Positions 37,704 to 46,317 of a stretch of 64,000 bases of DNA are shown here, one piece after another. The notes beneath the pieces are model-generated. The model worked only from the letters and a program-made list of their open reading frames with translations, did no database searches and was not told the DNA's origin. The stretch covers positions 5,146,001 through 5,210,000 of the forward strand of contig OY782765.1 in NCBI GenBank assembly GCA_963678275.1, read 5' to 3'. Position 1 is the first letter of the stretch; every line of letters starts with the position of its first letter. Both the position numbers and the translations under genes were made by a program. The DNA is from G963677445 sp963678275 (GTDB lineage: Bacteria; Bacteroidota; Ignavibacteria; Ignavibacteriales; Melioribacteraceae).

Positions 37704-38533
37704 TGTTTTCCCCAAATGGAGCTCCTTAGCAGTCTTCGATTTTCCCTCAAAAACAAACCTTATTACCTTATTCAAAGAAGTATTATTTCCTGCGAATTTC
37801 GCTGATTAACGCGAAAAAAGATATCTGAACAGTATTACAAAGATTCGAAAGATTTACAGGAACAAAAGCTACCCGGAAATCGAAATCCAAATCGTCATCG
37901 AAATCGGTTTTAAAAAAATCAGAGTAACGGCAAGAGTATAAGTAAGATGGCTGGTAAGGGACAGCGGGATTTCGACAAGCTCAACAACCGGATAGTTGCA
38001 TTGTTTTTGGCTTTGCCGGATTATTCCATAAGGAGTTAAATTCTACGCAAAATGGCAAAGTTTCAATTAACAATTTATAATGTACTATTAACAATTGAAA
38101 AGATGACCGCAGATTATTTTGATTTCGCTGATTTAGGCGGAAGAAAAGCCACAAAATCACCAAAACACTAAATCCCACGAAAAAGCTGATAAAACCTTAT
38201 TCTTTAATTTTTCAACCTTAGTGACAATAGCAAACCCTCAAAAATTTCAACCTTATTGCCTTTTTAACCGGGTATTATTTTCCGCGGATTTCGCTGAAGG
38301 ATGCAGAAAAAACAGGGTTGCCATGATGAGAATGATGGTCAGGATGTTTTAATAAAATAAAAAACCAGCTCATCTTTTAATTATCAATTGTCAATTATCC
38401 ATTAACAATTAACTGACTTTTCACTTCTGGCTTGCCTGATTATTCCGTAAGGAGTCAAATTTTACGCAAAATGGCAAAATTTTATTTGACCATCAATTTA
38501 CCGGGGAATTCTGTCTGCCTGTTCGCCGCGGAG

Positions 38534-38624
38534 AATCCCTGACGGGACTTTTGAGCAACTTCTTAACTTATTTCCCCACAATGAATTGCGGGGCTATTAT
38601 CTGTCGTCCCTGACGGGACTTTTT
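38534..38624 (+). repeat. REP-like triple hairpin, copy 2
   Basis: Same three-hairpin unit as at 36772, with the central CCCCACAATGAATTGCGGGG. It is joined upstream to the AAGGAG core through the TTGACCATCAATTTACCGGGG tail, the same junction as at 57.75 and 58.4 kb. Confidence 0.85.
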
Positions 38625-38716
38625 TGGGATTTTGAAGTTATCTTAAAGAAAAACTACTGGTTCTTATCTCTTCACTCTCCACGATCCACTTTTCACTTCT
38701 GGCTTGCCAGTTTATT

Positions 38717-38967
38717 CCATAAGGAGTTAAATTCTACGCAAAATGGCAAAAATTTTTGGCAACAATTCGGATTGTAGTTTTTTCTTAGCTTAGCTCTGTT
38801 GATCCCCTACAGGGATCTTACAGTATTTTTTTGTTCTTTACTACCCCATGGGGACGTTCCGCAATAATGCTGCTTCTCCAAAGCAGATATGATTCAAAAA
38901 AATATTCCTGAGAAAGCCAATTCGTCATTCGTCATTCCTCATTGTTTCTGGCTTGCCAGTTTATGAT
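38717..38967 (+). repeat. 250-bp interspersed block, plus-strand copy
   Basis: Core AAGGAGTTAAATTCTACGC, then GGCAACAATTCGGATTG, the GATCCCCTACAGGGATC hairpin, ACCCCATGGGGACGTTCCGC, ATTCGTCATTCGTCATTCC heptamers and the terminal CTGGCTTGCCAG hairpin. Confidence 0.9.
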
Positions 38968-39049
38968 TTAGATTTTTGGAGCAAGATAAATCATGCGGCT
39001 GCTTTCTTTTTTTCATAAATTCAGCATAGGACAAAACCGGAGATTGAAA

Positions 39050-39796
39050 ATGGATTCATATAAAAATATCACAAAGGACAATCTGGCTGCCGAGCATATC
39101 TGCTGCGGGTTTTCTGATAAGAAGGCGGCTGTAGGATACCAGGCAAAAAAGGATATGATAGCCGGAAGGTTTGATGACGGATTCAAATTCCTTAAGCTGG
39201 ATGAAAGGGGAAAGGTATTCATCGAGTATGTCCCCGCTGAATTTGCGTGGGCTCCGGTTAACGCGCCGGGATATAATTTTATTCATTGTTTCTGGGTTTC
39301 CGGGAAGTTTAAGGGGCATGGGCACGCCAGGGAATTGCTCGGCAGGTGTGAGGAGGATTCGGCAGGAAAAAACGGACTGGCGGTTATAACAACAAAAAAG
39401 AATATGCCTTTTTTTACCGAGAAGAAATTTTTCGAAAAGATGGGTTTTACAGTATCTGATTCAGCCCCGCCATATTTTGAACTGCTTGTGAAAAAATTCC
39501 GGGACGCGCCTGATCCCGAATTTAATATCTCAGTAAGAAAGGCTGAAATCAGTTTTAATAAAGGGCTGGCGGTGTACTATTCAAATCTTTGCCCTTTTAC
39601 AGAGTTTTATTCACAACTCGTAAAGGAGATAGCTGAGGCACATGGATTCGTCGTAAACCTGATTAAAACCGATACACTTGATAAAGCGAAAAATCTGCCG
39701 GTTCCTTCCCCTGTATTTGCCATCTTTCTTGACGGAAAGTTTCTTACACATGAAATACCCTCGGAAAAAAAGCTTAAGAAACTGCTTAATCTGTAA
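39050..39796 (+). CDS. GNAT acetyltransferase with YoaP-like C-terminal domain
   Basis: A 248-residue protein. The N-terminal GNAT fold has the acetyl-CoA loop around SGKFKGHGHARELLGRC (residues about 83-99). The C-terminal part from about residue 160 matches the YoaP-like domain, with YYSNLCPFTEFY carrying a conserved cysteine. I use the ATG at 39050 because the family begins there (MDSYKNITKDNL); an upstream in-frame ATG at 38993 would include repeat-derived residues. The acetyl acceptor is unknown. It converges with the double-receiver gene and overlaps its end by 11 bases. Confidence 0.88.
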   Translation: MDSYKNITKDNLAAEHICCGFSDKKAAVGYQAKKDMIAGRFDDGFKFLKLDERGKVFIEYVPAEFAWAPVNAPGYNFIHCFWVSGKFKGHGHARELLGRCEEDSAGKNGLAVITTKKNMPFFTEKKFFEKMGFTVSDSAPPYFELLVKKFRDAPDPEFNISVRKAEISFNKGLAVYYSNLCPFTEFYSQLVKEIAEAHGFVVNLIKTDTLDKAKNLPVPSPVFAIFLDGKFLTHEIPSEKKLKKLLNL

Positions 39797-40649
39797 AGCT
39801 GCTTTTTTTGCTTACAAAGTATTTGCGGAAAGCCTCAGTTTTCTGAAGTTTTCCGGCGAGATAATTATATTTAATCGGTTTAAGGAGGTAGTCGTTCGCT
39901 CCCATCTGGATAAGTTTAATGATTTCGTCCTCAAAATTAATTGATGAGGCGATTATAATGTGAATGTTGTTCCACTCCTTGTTTTTTCTTATCACCCTTA
40001 TAGTATCGGTGCCATCCATCACCGGCATCATTATATCGAGAAGTATAACACCCGGTTTTTTTAGGAGCACCTGCGCGATAGCCTCATGTCCGTTCAGCGC
40101 TTTTCTGTAGGGTATCCCTGTTTTTATAAGAAAATTTTCAAGAATCTTGGTATTTATTTCATTATCATCAACGATAAGTATATCACTTTCTTCATCGATA
40201 ATCGCTTCGAGGCTGATCTCATTATTCTCAACTTTCTCGAAAATTTCTTTTACCTTCACTTCAATTTTTCTTGAAATCCTGTCCTGCTTTTTAAACTGCG
40301 CGTTTATCATGCCGAGGAGTTCCTTTCTTTCGAAAGGTTTAGTCAGATAATCATCGGCTCCCAGGTTCATTCCCTGTCTGATATTCTGTCTGTCAACGAG
40401 AGCTGATAAAAATACGAGGGGTATCCATTCTGTATCGGAGGAAGCTTTAAGCTCCTGAAGCACCTTGAAACCATCAACGTAGGGCATCATAATATCGCAG
40501 AGAATCAGGTTCGGAAATCTTTCCTTCGCTAACTGAAGACCCTCCTGCCCGTTTGTCGCTGTCAGCACTTCATAGTCTGTTTTGTTTAATATTTTCTGGA
40601 TATATGCAAGTGTTGATTTATCATCTTCGATTACGAGTACTGTTTTCAC
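39786..40649 (-). CDS. Response regulator with two receiver domains
   Basis: A 287-residue protein: receiver 1 at residues 1-120 (pocket VIEDD, phospho-Asp52 in LCDIMMP, TKP), a helical linker (about 121-155) and receiver 2 at about 156-275 (IVDDN, LLDIMMP, LKP). There is no DNA-binding or enzymatic output domain. Such tandem receivers act as phosphate relays or inhibitors in phosphorelays. No kinase is adjacent; the orphan kinases at 13-17 kb are candidates only by proximity in the window. Confidence 0.92.
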   Translation of the reverse strand: MKTVLVIEDDKSTLAYIQKILNKTDYEVLTATNGQEGLQLAKERFPNLILCDIMMPYVDGFKVLQELKASSDTEWIPLVFLSALVDRQNIRQGMNLGADDYLTKPFERKELLGMINAQFKKQDRISRKIEVKVKEIFEKVENNEISLEAIIDEESDILIVDDNEINTKILENFLIKTGIPYRKALNGHEAIAQVLLKKPGVILLDIMMPVMDGTDTIRVIRKNKEWNNIHIIIASSINFEDEIIKLIQMGANDYLLKPIKYNYLAGKLQKTEAFRKYFVSKKSSFTD

Positions 40650-41005
40650 CTGACTTCCTGAAAGTTCTTTTCATAAATAATACTAATTTTTAATAAATAT
40701 TTCCAGAATAAAAATCAGCACTATATTATCGAACGGGGATTCAGAAAATTAAGGGGTTGATTTTGAAATATGTTATGAAGAGCGAATAGCGCGCTTCAGT
40801 TAAGAGGAAAATAACTGCCTGTGATAGGGTATGCCGATCTCAGGAATGTTGCGCGTATTTGTTCCCAATCCCGCGGGGAAACACCCCGTGACTATTCAAC
40901 TCTTATCCCTTTGGAGATATCAATGATATAAAAAATCCTTAAGCTGCGGCGCTACTATCGGAGTGAGCGGCAGCGAAGGGACAGCGTTTCCGGCATGGTT
41001 AGACC
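40650..41005. other. Intergenic gap without a gene
   Basis: I see no gene. There are two short GC hairpins, CGCGGGGAAACACCCCG near 40874 and GCGGCGCTACTATCGGAG...GCGGCAGCG near 40945, of the REP type but without second copies in this window. Confidence 0.5.
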
Positions 41006-41608
41006 TCAGCCGATATTAAAAACTCCTTTAAGACCATTGATAAACATCTGGATAGAGAGAATAAGCAGCAGCATACCCATGAGTCTTTCCATGGCGGTCA
41101 GTCCCCTTTTCCTCAGGATTTTGTAAAGGGCGGGGGATAAAATAAAAATCATGGAGGAGACACCCCACGCGATAAGCAGAGAATAAATAAGTCCCATTGT
41201 GTGCCCGGGGTGATTTATCGAAAGAAGAATAAGGGTTGCCAGAGCCGAGGGGCCGGCTATCAGGGGGAGCGCTATTGGCACAACCATTGGCTCGCCGTTG
41301 GTGGCAAAAAGATTATTGCCGCTTGAATCGGGGAAGATCATTTTTACAGCAATCAGGAAAAACACGACTCCTCCGGCAATAGAGATACTTTCGGTTTCAA
41401 GATCAAAAAGGTGTAAAAGCTGATCGCCGAATAGAAGGAATATCAGCAAAATACCAAGCCCGATGATTACTTCACGGATGAGAATTTTTTTTCGTTTATC
41501 ATTATCATAATCCTTCAGGAGAGCCAGAACAATTGGCACGCTCCCGAAAGGGTCTATTACAAATAATAGCAACAATGCTGTTGAAATAATTGAGAATCCT
41601 GTTTCCAT
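41006..41608 (-). CDS. MarC family integral membrane protein
   Basis: A 200-residue protein with six hydrophobic spans. Family signatures are IDPFGSVPIVLAL near the N-terminus, GGVVFFLIAVKMIFPD after the third span and the PIALPLIAGPSALAT segment. MarC relatives are of uncertain function; some archaeal members move small neutral amino acids. I choose the ATG at 41608 with AGGA upstream; a TTG at 41617 is a weaker alternative. It stands alone on the minus strand. Confidence 0.9.
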   Translation of the reverse strand: METGFSIISTALLLLFVIDPFGSVPIVLALLKDYDNDKRKKILIREVIIGLGILLIFLLFGDQLLHLFDLETESISIAGGVVFFLIAVKMIFPDSSGNNLFATNGEPMVVPIALPLIAGPSALATLILLSINHPGHTMGLIYSLLIAWGVSSMIFILSPALYKILRKRGLTAMERLMGMLLLILSIQMFINGLKGVFNIG

Positions 41609-41801
41609 TTTTATCAATTCCTGATCAATTCAATCAAAAAAATATAGTCATTATAACTGCCGCGTTTTGACGCGTCACAAGTAGTCCGTGATGGACTACA
41701 AATTTGATGCCGGAAAAATAAAATTGTTTCCCCGGGAGGCAGGATTTCGCAAGAAATTAAAATGTTGGCTTTAACAAGTTTAAAGCAAGAAAAATCTGAA
41801 G

Positions 41802-41829
41802 AGGCCTGCAGATATAAACAGGCCTTTTA
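41802..41829. terminator. Bidirectional terminator-like hairpin
   Basis: AGGCCTG and CAGGCCT surround a 10-base AT-rich loop, with TTTTAT on the plus side and a T-rich run after CTTCAGA on the minus side. It follows the stop of the minus-strand hydrolase at 41837. Confidence 0.6.
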
Positions 41830-41836
41830 TAGCGGT

Positions 41837-42769
41837 TTATTTGCCACTTATCAGTTTATAGATTTTTTCAGAAAGGATTTTCATTTTTGGGAGAGCTTCT
41901 TCTTCTGTCACAGGCAGAAAACAGGAAATAATGTATTTGTTCTCTCCATCATCTACATAGCCGACATCATTTGTCCAGAAGGAAAACCAGCCGGTTTTGT
42001 GATAATACATAGCTTCCGGGGGAAGTCCTTTGGCGAGTTTACTCTTATCGAGTTGTCTGCCGAGCAGGCATTTCATCTCACTGCTTACCCGTGGATTAAC
42101 GAGCGTTCCGGTAATTATCCGGTATATAAAATCGGCGGCATGAAGAGCGCAGGTTTCGGTTCCTCTTATCTTTTCATAACCGGGGTCTTCATATTTCCGG
42201 GAAAGGAATTTGCGGGTCACTTCGCTTCCTTTCCACCCATACCGGTGAATTAAAGCATTAATATTTTTCCTGTCCGCGATATCGATAAGACAGTTGGCGG
42301 CAGAATTATCGCTGCGTGTGATCATCAGGTCGAGCAGGTAATTTACCGTGACAGTGTCGCCATCCCTGAGAAGCGGACGGGGATCGGAGGCAATTTCTTT
42401 TGAGCGGTCGACATCATTGGGGGATTTTACAATATAGGGAGCATAAAGATCAATTTTACCCTGGTAAACCTGGTTTAATATTTCCGCCGCGACATACATT
42501 TTATAAACAGAAGCGGGATAGATAAAATTACCGGGATTTACCCCTGCAAAACGCGCTTTCCCGGCGCTCATATCGACTATAGCGAGGGATATCCGCTCAA
42601 TGCCATCTTCCCCGACATCAAAATTGCCTTCCAGCTTTAGCTCTTCAACTATTTTTACAATCTTTTCTTCCAGATTTTTATCATGTGAAAAGTATTCGGG
42701 CAGTTTGTAATCATCATTCATGTTTACCACAAATATTATTGACAGAATTATTGAGATAACAGCGGTCAT
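41837..42769 (-). CDS. Class A beta-lactamase-fold serine hydrolase
   Basis: A 310-residue protein with an N-terminal membrane or signal segment (MTAVISIILSIIFVV). The serine beta-lactamase/PBP motifs are present: Ser87-x-x-Lys90 in ASVYKM, Ser153-Asp-Asn155 in RSDNSAAN, and Lys258-Thr-Gly260 in HKTGWFS. The omega-loop ExxLN that supplies Glu166 in class A lactamases is not visible between SDN and KTG, so it may be a peptidase or esterase of the beta-lactamase2 family rather than a resistance enzyme. The start at 42769 has AAGG six bases upstream; a longer start at 42808 lacks one. Confidence 0.85.
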   Translation of the reverse strand: MTAVISIILSIIFVVNMNDDYKLPEYFSHDKNLEEKIVKIVEELKLEGNFDVGEDGIERISLAIVDMSAGKARFAGVNPGNFIYPASVYKMYVAAEILNQVYQGKIDLYAPYIVKSPNDVDRSKEIASDPRPLLRDGDTVTVNYLLDLMITRSDNSAANCLIDIADRKNINALIHRYGWKGSEVTRKFLSRKYEDPGYEKIRGTETCALHAADFIYRIITGTLVNPRVSSEMKCLLGRQLDKSKLAKGLPPEAMYYHKTGWFSFWTNDVGYVDDGENKYIISCFLPVTEEEALPKMKILSEKIYKLISGK

Positions 42770-42879
42770 AAAATTACCTTTTTGATAATAATTTATATAC
42801 ATTAACATATTACAATACCGGATAATTATGCAATAGAATCTGGTAATTTTCTTTCATTACTGAGAAACCCGGAAAAATT

Positions 42880-43719
42880 ATGGACGCCAAACTACGCCGC
42901 CTTTTGCCTTTTTTCTTTCTGATTTTAATAATGGTATATCTTGTAATCTGGCAGGAAAGAAGCAATGGACCTGTCATTAAGGTGATGACCTGGAATATTC
43001 ACCACGCTGAAGGAATGGATGGCAAAGTTGATCTGCAGCGAATAGCGGATGTAATAAATAAAGAACAGGCTGATTTTGTTCTGCTTCAGGAAGTTGATTC
43101 AGGAGTGGAAAGAACAGCAAAGCTGAATTTTCCCGCGCTGCTTGAAAAGGCAACCGGTATGAAAGCTTTCTTCGGAAATAATATTGTTTTTCAGGGGGGA
43201 GACTATGGCAACCTTCTGCTTTCAAGATATCCCCTTATATCGGCAGAAAATCATTCATATAAAATGTTGAGGGAAGGGGAGCAACGGGGGTTGATAAATG
43301 TTGTGGCTGATATCGACGGCAGCAAAATAGCTGTGATGAACACCCATATAGATTACCGGCCGGATGATTCGGAAAGGCTGAGCAATGTGGAGGAAATATA
43401 TTTGAAAACCGATGAATATAAGGATATGCCTGTGATAATCGGGGGTGATTTTAATGACCTGCCACTTTCGAAAGTATATTTTAAAATGCTGAACAAATTT
43501 GTCGATTCATGGATGGAGCTTCATGACCGGGACGGATTTACTTTCCCCGCCGATAACCCGGTTAAGAGGATCGATTATATCTTCTACAGAAACTCTTTGG
43601 GAAATAAAAAGACGATTTTACGTCCCTTTAAAGTTAAGGTTATTAAAACGGACGCGTCAGATCACCTTCCGATTTTGGCAACTTTCGAAATAGGCAATGA
43701 GGAATCGTTTTTTGAGTAA
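42880..43719 (+). CDS. Endonuclease/exonuclease/phosphatase (EEP) family protein
   Basis: A 279-residue metal-dependent phosphoesterase anchored by an N-terminal hydrophobic segment (residues 8-24). EEP hallmarks are MTWNIHHAEG, LLQEVD (catalytic Glu), NTHIDYR, GGDFNDLP and the final SDHLPILATFE (catalytic Asp-His). The fold covers DNases, sphingomyelinases and inositol phosphatases; the Bacteroidetes-type extracytoplasmic members are unassigned. It is followed by the coiled-coil gene after 33 bases, likely in one transcript. Confidence 0.92.
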   Translation: MDAKLRRLLPFFFLILIMVYLVIWQERSNGPVIKVMTWNIHHAEGMDGKVDLQRIADVINKEQADFVLLQEVDSGVERTAKLNFPALLEKATGMKAFFGNNIVFQGGDYGNLLLSRYPLISAENHSYKMLREGEQRGLINVVADIDGSKIAVMNTHIDYRPDDSERLSNVEEIYLKTDEYKDMPVIIGGDFNDLPLSKVYFKMLNKFVDSWMELHDRDGFTFPADNPVKRIDYIFYRNSLGNKKTILRPFKVKVIKTDASDHLPILATFEIGNEESFFE

Positions 43720-43752
43720 AAAAAAACAAACAAATAAATTGGAGAACTAAGA

Positions 43753-44817
43753 ATGCCGGCAAAAAATGAATCAATCGATAAAATTGATATGACAAACACA
43801 AAAAAGGAGATGCTTGAAGCTTATAACACACTTCTTGAAAAATATGAGCAGAAAGATCAGTTAACTCTCGCTCCTGAAAAGGCCGCGGAAGAAAAAACAA
43901 AAAAGACCGTGGTTGAAAAAGCCGATAAACTCAGCGAAGGAAATGTAACTGAGATGATTGGCAGCCTGAAACTTGAAACGATACGGACACTTAATTCGGT
44001 ATCTGAAAAACTGGAAGAAGAAATAAGCAGGTATGATGATATTTGCGCAGCGATTAAAGTTAAGGAAGGGGATTTAAAGGAAATATATGAAATAGAAAAG
44101 TCGGCCTATACTTTATCAGCTCTCATTGAAGCTCAAAGCCAGAGGAGAAAAGATTTTGAAATTGAGATGGCTGAAAAGAAGGAGACCCTGGAAAAAGATA
44201 TCACTCAGACGAGAGAATCGTGGGAGATTGAAAAAAAGCAGAAAGAGACTGAAATAATGGAAAAAGAGGCTGAATTAAAAACCAGGCTGACCCGTGAGAA
44301 AGAAGAGTTTGAATATAATTTCAAAAGAGAAAAACAGCTTGCCAGGGATAAATATGCCGATGAGAAAGAGACCCTGGAAAAAGAGCTGAAAACAAAAAAA
44401 GAAGAATTTGAAAAAGAGTACTCAGCGAGAGAAAAGGCGGTTTCTGAAAAAGAGAAAGAATATGAAGAGCTGAAAAACAAAGCATCTGAATTTCCCGCCG
44501 AACTTGAAGCGTCGGTAAATAAAGCGGTTAAAGAAAATGAGGCACAGTTGAAGAAAGAATATGAAAGCAAGATTTCACTGCTTGAAAAAGAATTCGCCGG
44601 TGAAAAAAATGTTCTTTCTTCGAAAATTGAAATGCTTGAAAAAAGCAATGCCGAGCAGGAGAAAAAAATAACCGAACTTTCGGCAAAACTGGAAAAAGCC
44701 TACCAGAAGGTTCAGGAAGTCGCTGAAAAAGCAATTGACGGAGCTTCGAATATTAAATCGTTTAATGAACTTCAGAAACTTTTCTCTGAAAAATCATCAT
44801 CCCAGGGAAAGGAATAA
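43753..44817 (+). CDS. Long coiled-coil protein of unknown function
   Basis: A 354-residue, highly charged protein without signal peptide or membrane segment. After about 60 residues of low-complexity Lys/Glu, a helical region GNVTEMIGSLKLETIRTLNS is followed by nearly unbroken heptad repeats from about residue 75 to 335, with runs such as KETLEKELKTKKEEFEKEY. No enzyme motif is visible. The glycine-preceded KSFNELQKLFSEK near the C-terminus looks like a small helix. It is likely cytoplasmic and elongated; the role is unknown. It follows the EEP gene closely with a GGAG ribosome site. Confidence 0.85.
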   Translation: MPAKNESIDKIDMTNTKKEMLEAYNTLLEKYEQKDQLTLAPEKAAEEKTKKTVVEKADKLSEGNVTEMIGSLKLETIRTLNSVSEKLEEEISRYDDICAAIKVKEGDLKEIYEIEKSAYTLSALIEAQSQRRKDFEIEMAEKKETLEKDITQTRESWEIEKKQKETEIMEKEAELKTRLTREKEEFEYNFKREKQLARDKYADEKETLEKELKTKKEEFEKEYSAREKAVSEKEKEYEELKNKASEFPAELEASVNKAVKENEAQLKKEYESKISLLEKEFAGEKNVLSSKIEMLEKSNAEQEKKITELSAKLEKAYQKVQEVAEKAIDGASNIKSFNELQKLFSEKSSSQGKE

Positions 44818-44927
44818 ATTACCAGGCGGTCAGGCCGGGAACGCGGCGCGGTTAAGATTAGGAAAAGGATTACAGTATGATTGTTCCCTGTTTCCGGCTC
44901 TGCCAGTCTATTTTATAAGAAAAAATT

Positions 44928-45458
44928 TTACATCCAGTCGAGCAGCATCAGGAGTCCCGCGAGAAAGAGTGATATCGCCCAGGTAAAGGGAACGGTTTTC
45001 AGGTGGCGCAGGAGCATCATCCATTCACCTTTCTTTGAGGGTATCCAGTATTTGGGCAGCGCTCCCACAACCGCGCAGATAAAAGCGGCAGATTCGAATA
45101 ATATAACATCTCCCGGAATTGGGGCGTTTTCTTTAATGGCGGATATGGCCGCGGCAATTATCAGAGCTCCCGTTATCGCTGTTACCATGTGGGCGGCGTT
45201 TCTTTCGAGATACTGGATTTTTGTAAGTTCTTTTTCGTAATCACCAAACTCATCATCCCTCTCCGGATCGCTCCAGAGGAACATGTTAATAAGGAGAATC
45301 ACTATCGCGGCAAGATAGGGGAACCATAACAGCGGTGAGTCGGTCATCAATGAATATCCCCCTGCCGGTATCCATAATATTCCCCATAAAATGATCCCGG
45401 AAATATAGATTGCCAGGATTTTGAGTTTGATTTTTTTTGACTTGTTATCTGCTTCCAT
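44928..45458 (-). CDS. Small multi-span membrane protein
   Basis: A 176-residue protein with five hydrophobic segments (about 11-31, 43-60, 90-108, 118-137, 152-172) and a charged cytoplasmic loop DPERDDEFGDYEKEL. No family recognised. A truncated duplicate of its first 25 codons lies at 45891-45986, so the region has undergone local duplication. It ends about 110 bases past the convergent coiled-coil gene, whose downstream sequence contains a GGCTCTGCCAG hairpin of the repeat type. Confidence 0.8.
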   Translation of the reverse strand: MEADNKSKKIKLKILAIYISGIILWGILWIPAGGYSLMTDSPLLWFPYLAAIVILLINMFLWSDPERDDEFGDYEKELTKIQYLERNAAHMVTAITGALIIAAAISAIKENAPIPGDVILFESAAFICAVVGALPKYWIPSKKGEWMMLLRHLKTVPFTWAISLFLAGLLMLLDWM

Positions 45459-45485
45459 TTGCGCCCCTAATCATTTTATTATGGT

Positions 45486-45707
45486 TTATTTTTCCTCTCC
45501 GCGAATTTTTGAATAAGGAAATGCCAATGCCGCACGAATATCATCATCTTCCAGATATGGATACATTTCAAGAATTTTTTCAGAAGAAACTCCGCTCGCG
45601 ACAAGACCTGTTATCATTCCTACTGTAACTCTCAAACCTCTGACACAAGGTTTCCCACCCATAATTTCGGGATCAATTGTTATTCTATCCAGTTCCGGGA
45701 AATTCAT
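45486..45707 (-). CDS. DUF433 family protein, orphan antitoxin-like
   Basis: A 73-residue DUF433 protein (ITIDPEIMGGKPCVRGLRVTV and ILEMYPYLEDDDIRAALAF), a family with a homeodomain-like helix-turn-helix fold. DUF433 genes usually sit just before a PIN-like (DUF5615) toxin gene. Here the next gene 27 bases downstream is an unrelated membrane protein, so the toxin partner is missing. It may repress its own promoter or be a relic. Confidence 0.88.
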   Translation of the reverse strand: MNFPELDRITIDPEIMGGKPCVRGLRVTVGMITGLVASGVSSEKILEMYPYLEDDDIRAALAFPYSKIRGEEK

Positions 45708-45890
45708 GGCAATGCTCTTTCAATTTACTTTTTGTTTTTATATAATAAGATTTATTAAGATATTATGCAAGATTTTGTGATCATATTTTGAATTTTGTCC
45801 AGGTTTTAAAATAGAGGCATACAAGAAAAAAACGCAAAATTTTTTCGATAGGTCTGAGCAGGATAGTCAGGTCAGTGGGACAGGGCCAGT

Positions 45891-45986
45891 TTATTTCCGT
45901 CGGAGGATATACTCCCTAAAAATGATCCCGGGAATATTGATTGTCAGGATTTTGAGTTTGATTTTTTTTGAATTGTGGTTATCCAT
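45891..45986 (-). pseudogene. Truncated duplicate of the membrane protein gene at 44928
   Basis: ATG at 45986 after GGGGAGAAGAAT, stop at 45891: 31 codons. The sequence SKKIKLKILTINIPGIIF matches SKKIKLKILAIYISGIIL of the 176-residue membrane protein 530 bases away, and the nucleotide match is close over about 75 bases, then ends abruptly. It keeps a ribosome site but encodes only a fragment of the first span. Confidence 0.7.
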
Positions 45987-46162
45987 TATTCTTCTCCCCA
46001 ATAATCTAAACTGGCTCAGCCAGAACCAATAAGGTTTGCGGAATTATTACTAACAGTATTCTACTAAAAAACCTTCCCTTACTTTTTGTCTTGGCAAAAA
46101 AAGTAACTAAAAAATTAAGACTACAAAAAAATAAGCTAACAATCAATTCACTCAGCTAAAAT

Positions 46163-46194
46163 GAAAAAACCCGGCACATAAAAAGATATGTGCC
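46163..46194 (-). terminator. Rho-independent terminator downstream of vapB and vapC remnant
   Basis: On the minus strand GGCACAT and ATGTGCC form a stem around an eight-base loop, followed by GGGTTTTTTC. It ends the transcript that carries the antitoxin and truncated toxin. Confidence 0.8.
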
Positions 46195-46251
46195 TCAGAC
46201 AGCTTTCATTTTTTAACGCTTATTTTTTTTTGTCATTTTAAAAGCAAAATA

Positions 46252-46317
46252 CTAAAAGAGAAATGATTTTGAATTCATCAGGCAGATAAGAATATTTGTG
46301 TCGACCAAATATTTCAT
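46252..46317 (-). pseudogene. VapC toxin remnant (N-terminal 21 codons)
   Basis: The ATG overlaps the antitoxin stop by one base (TAATG), as in intact vapBC pairs. It encodes MKYLVDTNILICLMNSKSF and then meets TAG at 46252. This is the first strand and helix of a PIN domain, including the first catalytic Asp; nothing that follows resembles the rest of a VapC. The toxin has been lost by deletion. Confidence 0.75.

Larger units (their letters stand above)
36167..39049. repeat. 2.9-kb gene-free repeat cluster
   Basis: No gene is supported on either strand. The segment is a mosaic: module Z (36190-36310), three copies of the 300-bp block (36333, 37022, 37402) joined by a linker with ACCAAATGGGGACTCCATAG, two REP-like double hairpins (36772-36863, 38534-38624), several AAGGAGTTAAATTCTACGC cores (38031, 38449, 38720), CTGGCTTGCCAG hairpins and one 250-bp block (38717-38967). 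Short open frames at 36436 and 37145 encode the same peptide because they lie in the same repeat, so they are not evidence of coding. Confidence 0.8.

Noticed and set aside
38720..38752. The AAGGAG...ATGGC core as a ribosome site plus start codon for tiny peptides
   Set aside because: Spacing between AAGGAG and ATG is about 15 bases, too long, and several copies (56643, 58388, 58962) have AAAAAGGC with no ATG.
36167..39049. CRISPR array
   Set aside because: Repeats are long, unevenly spaced and palindromic modules without regular 30-40 bp spacers, and no cas gene is present.
41762..42253. Plus-strand frame of 163 codons
   Set aside because: Antisense to the serine hydrolase, whose motifs are intact; no ribosome site.
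44205..44648. Serine/phenylalanine-rich minus-strand frame of 147 codons
   Set aside because: It is the antisense shadow of the Lys/Glu-rich coiled-coil gene.
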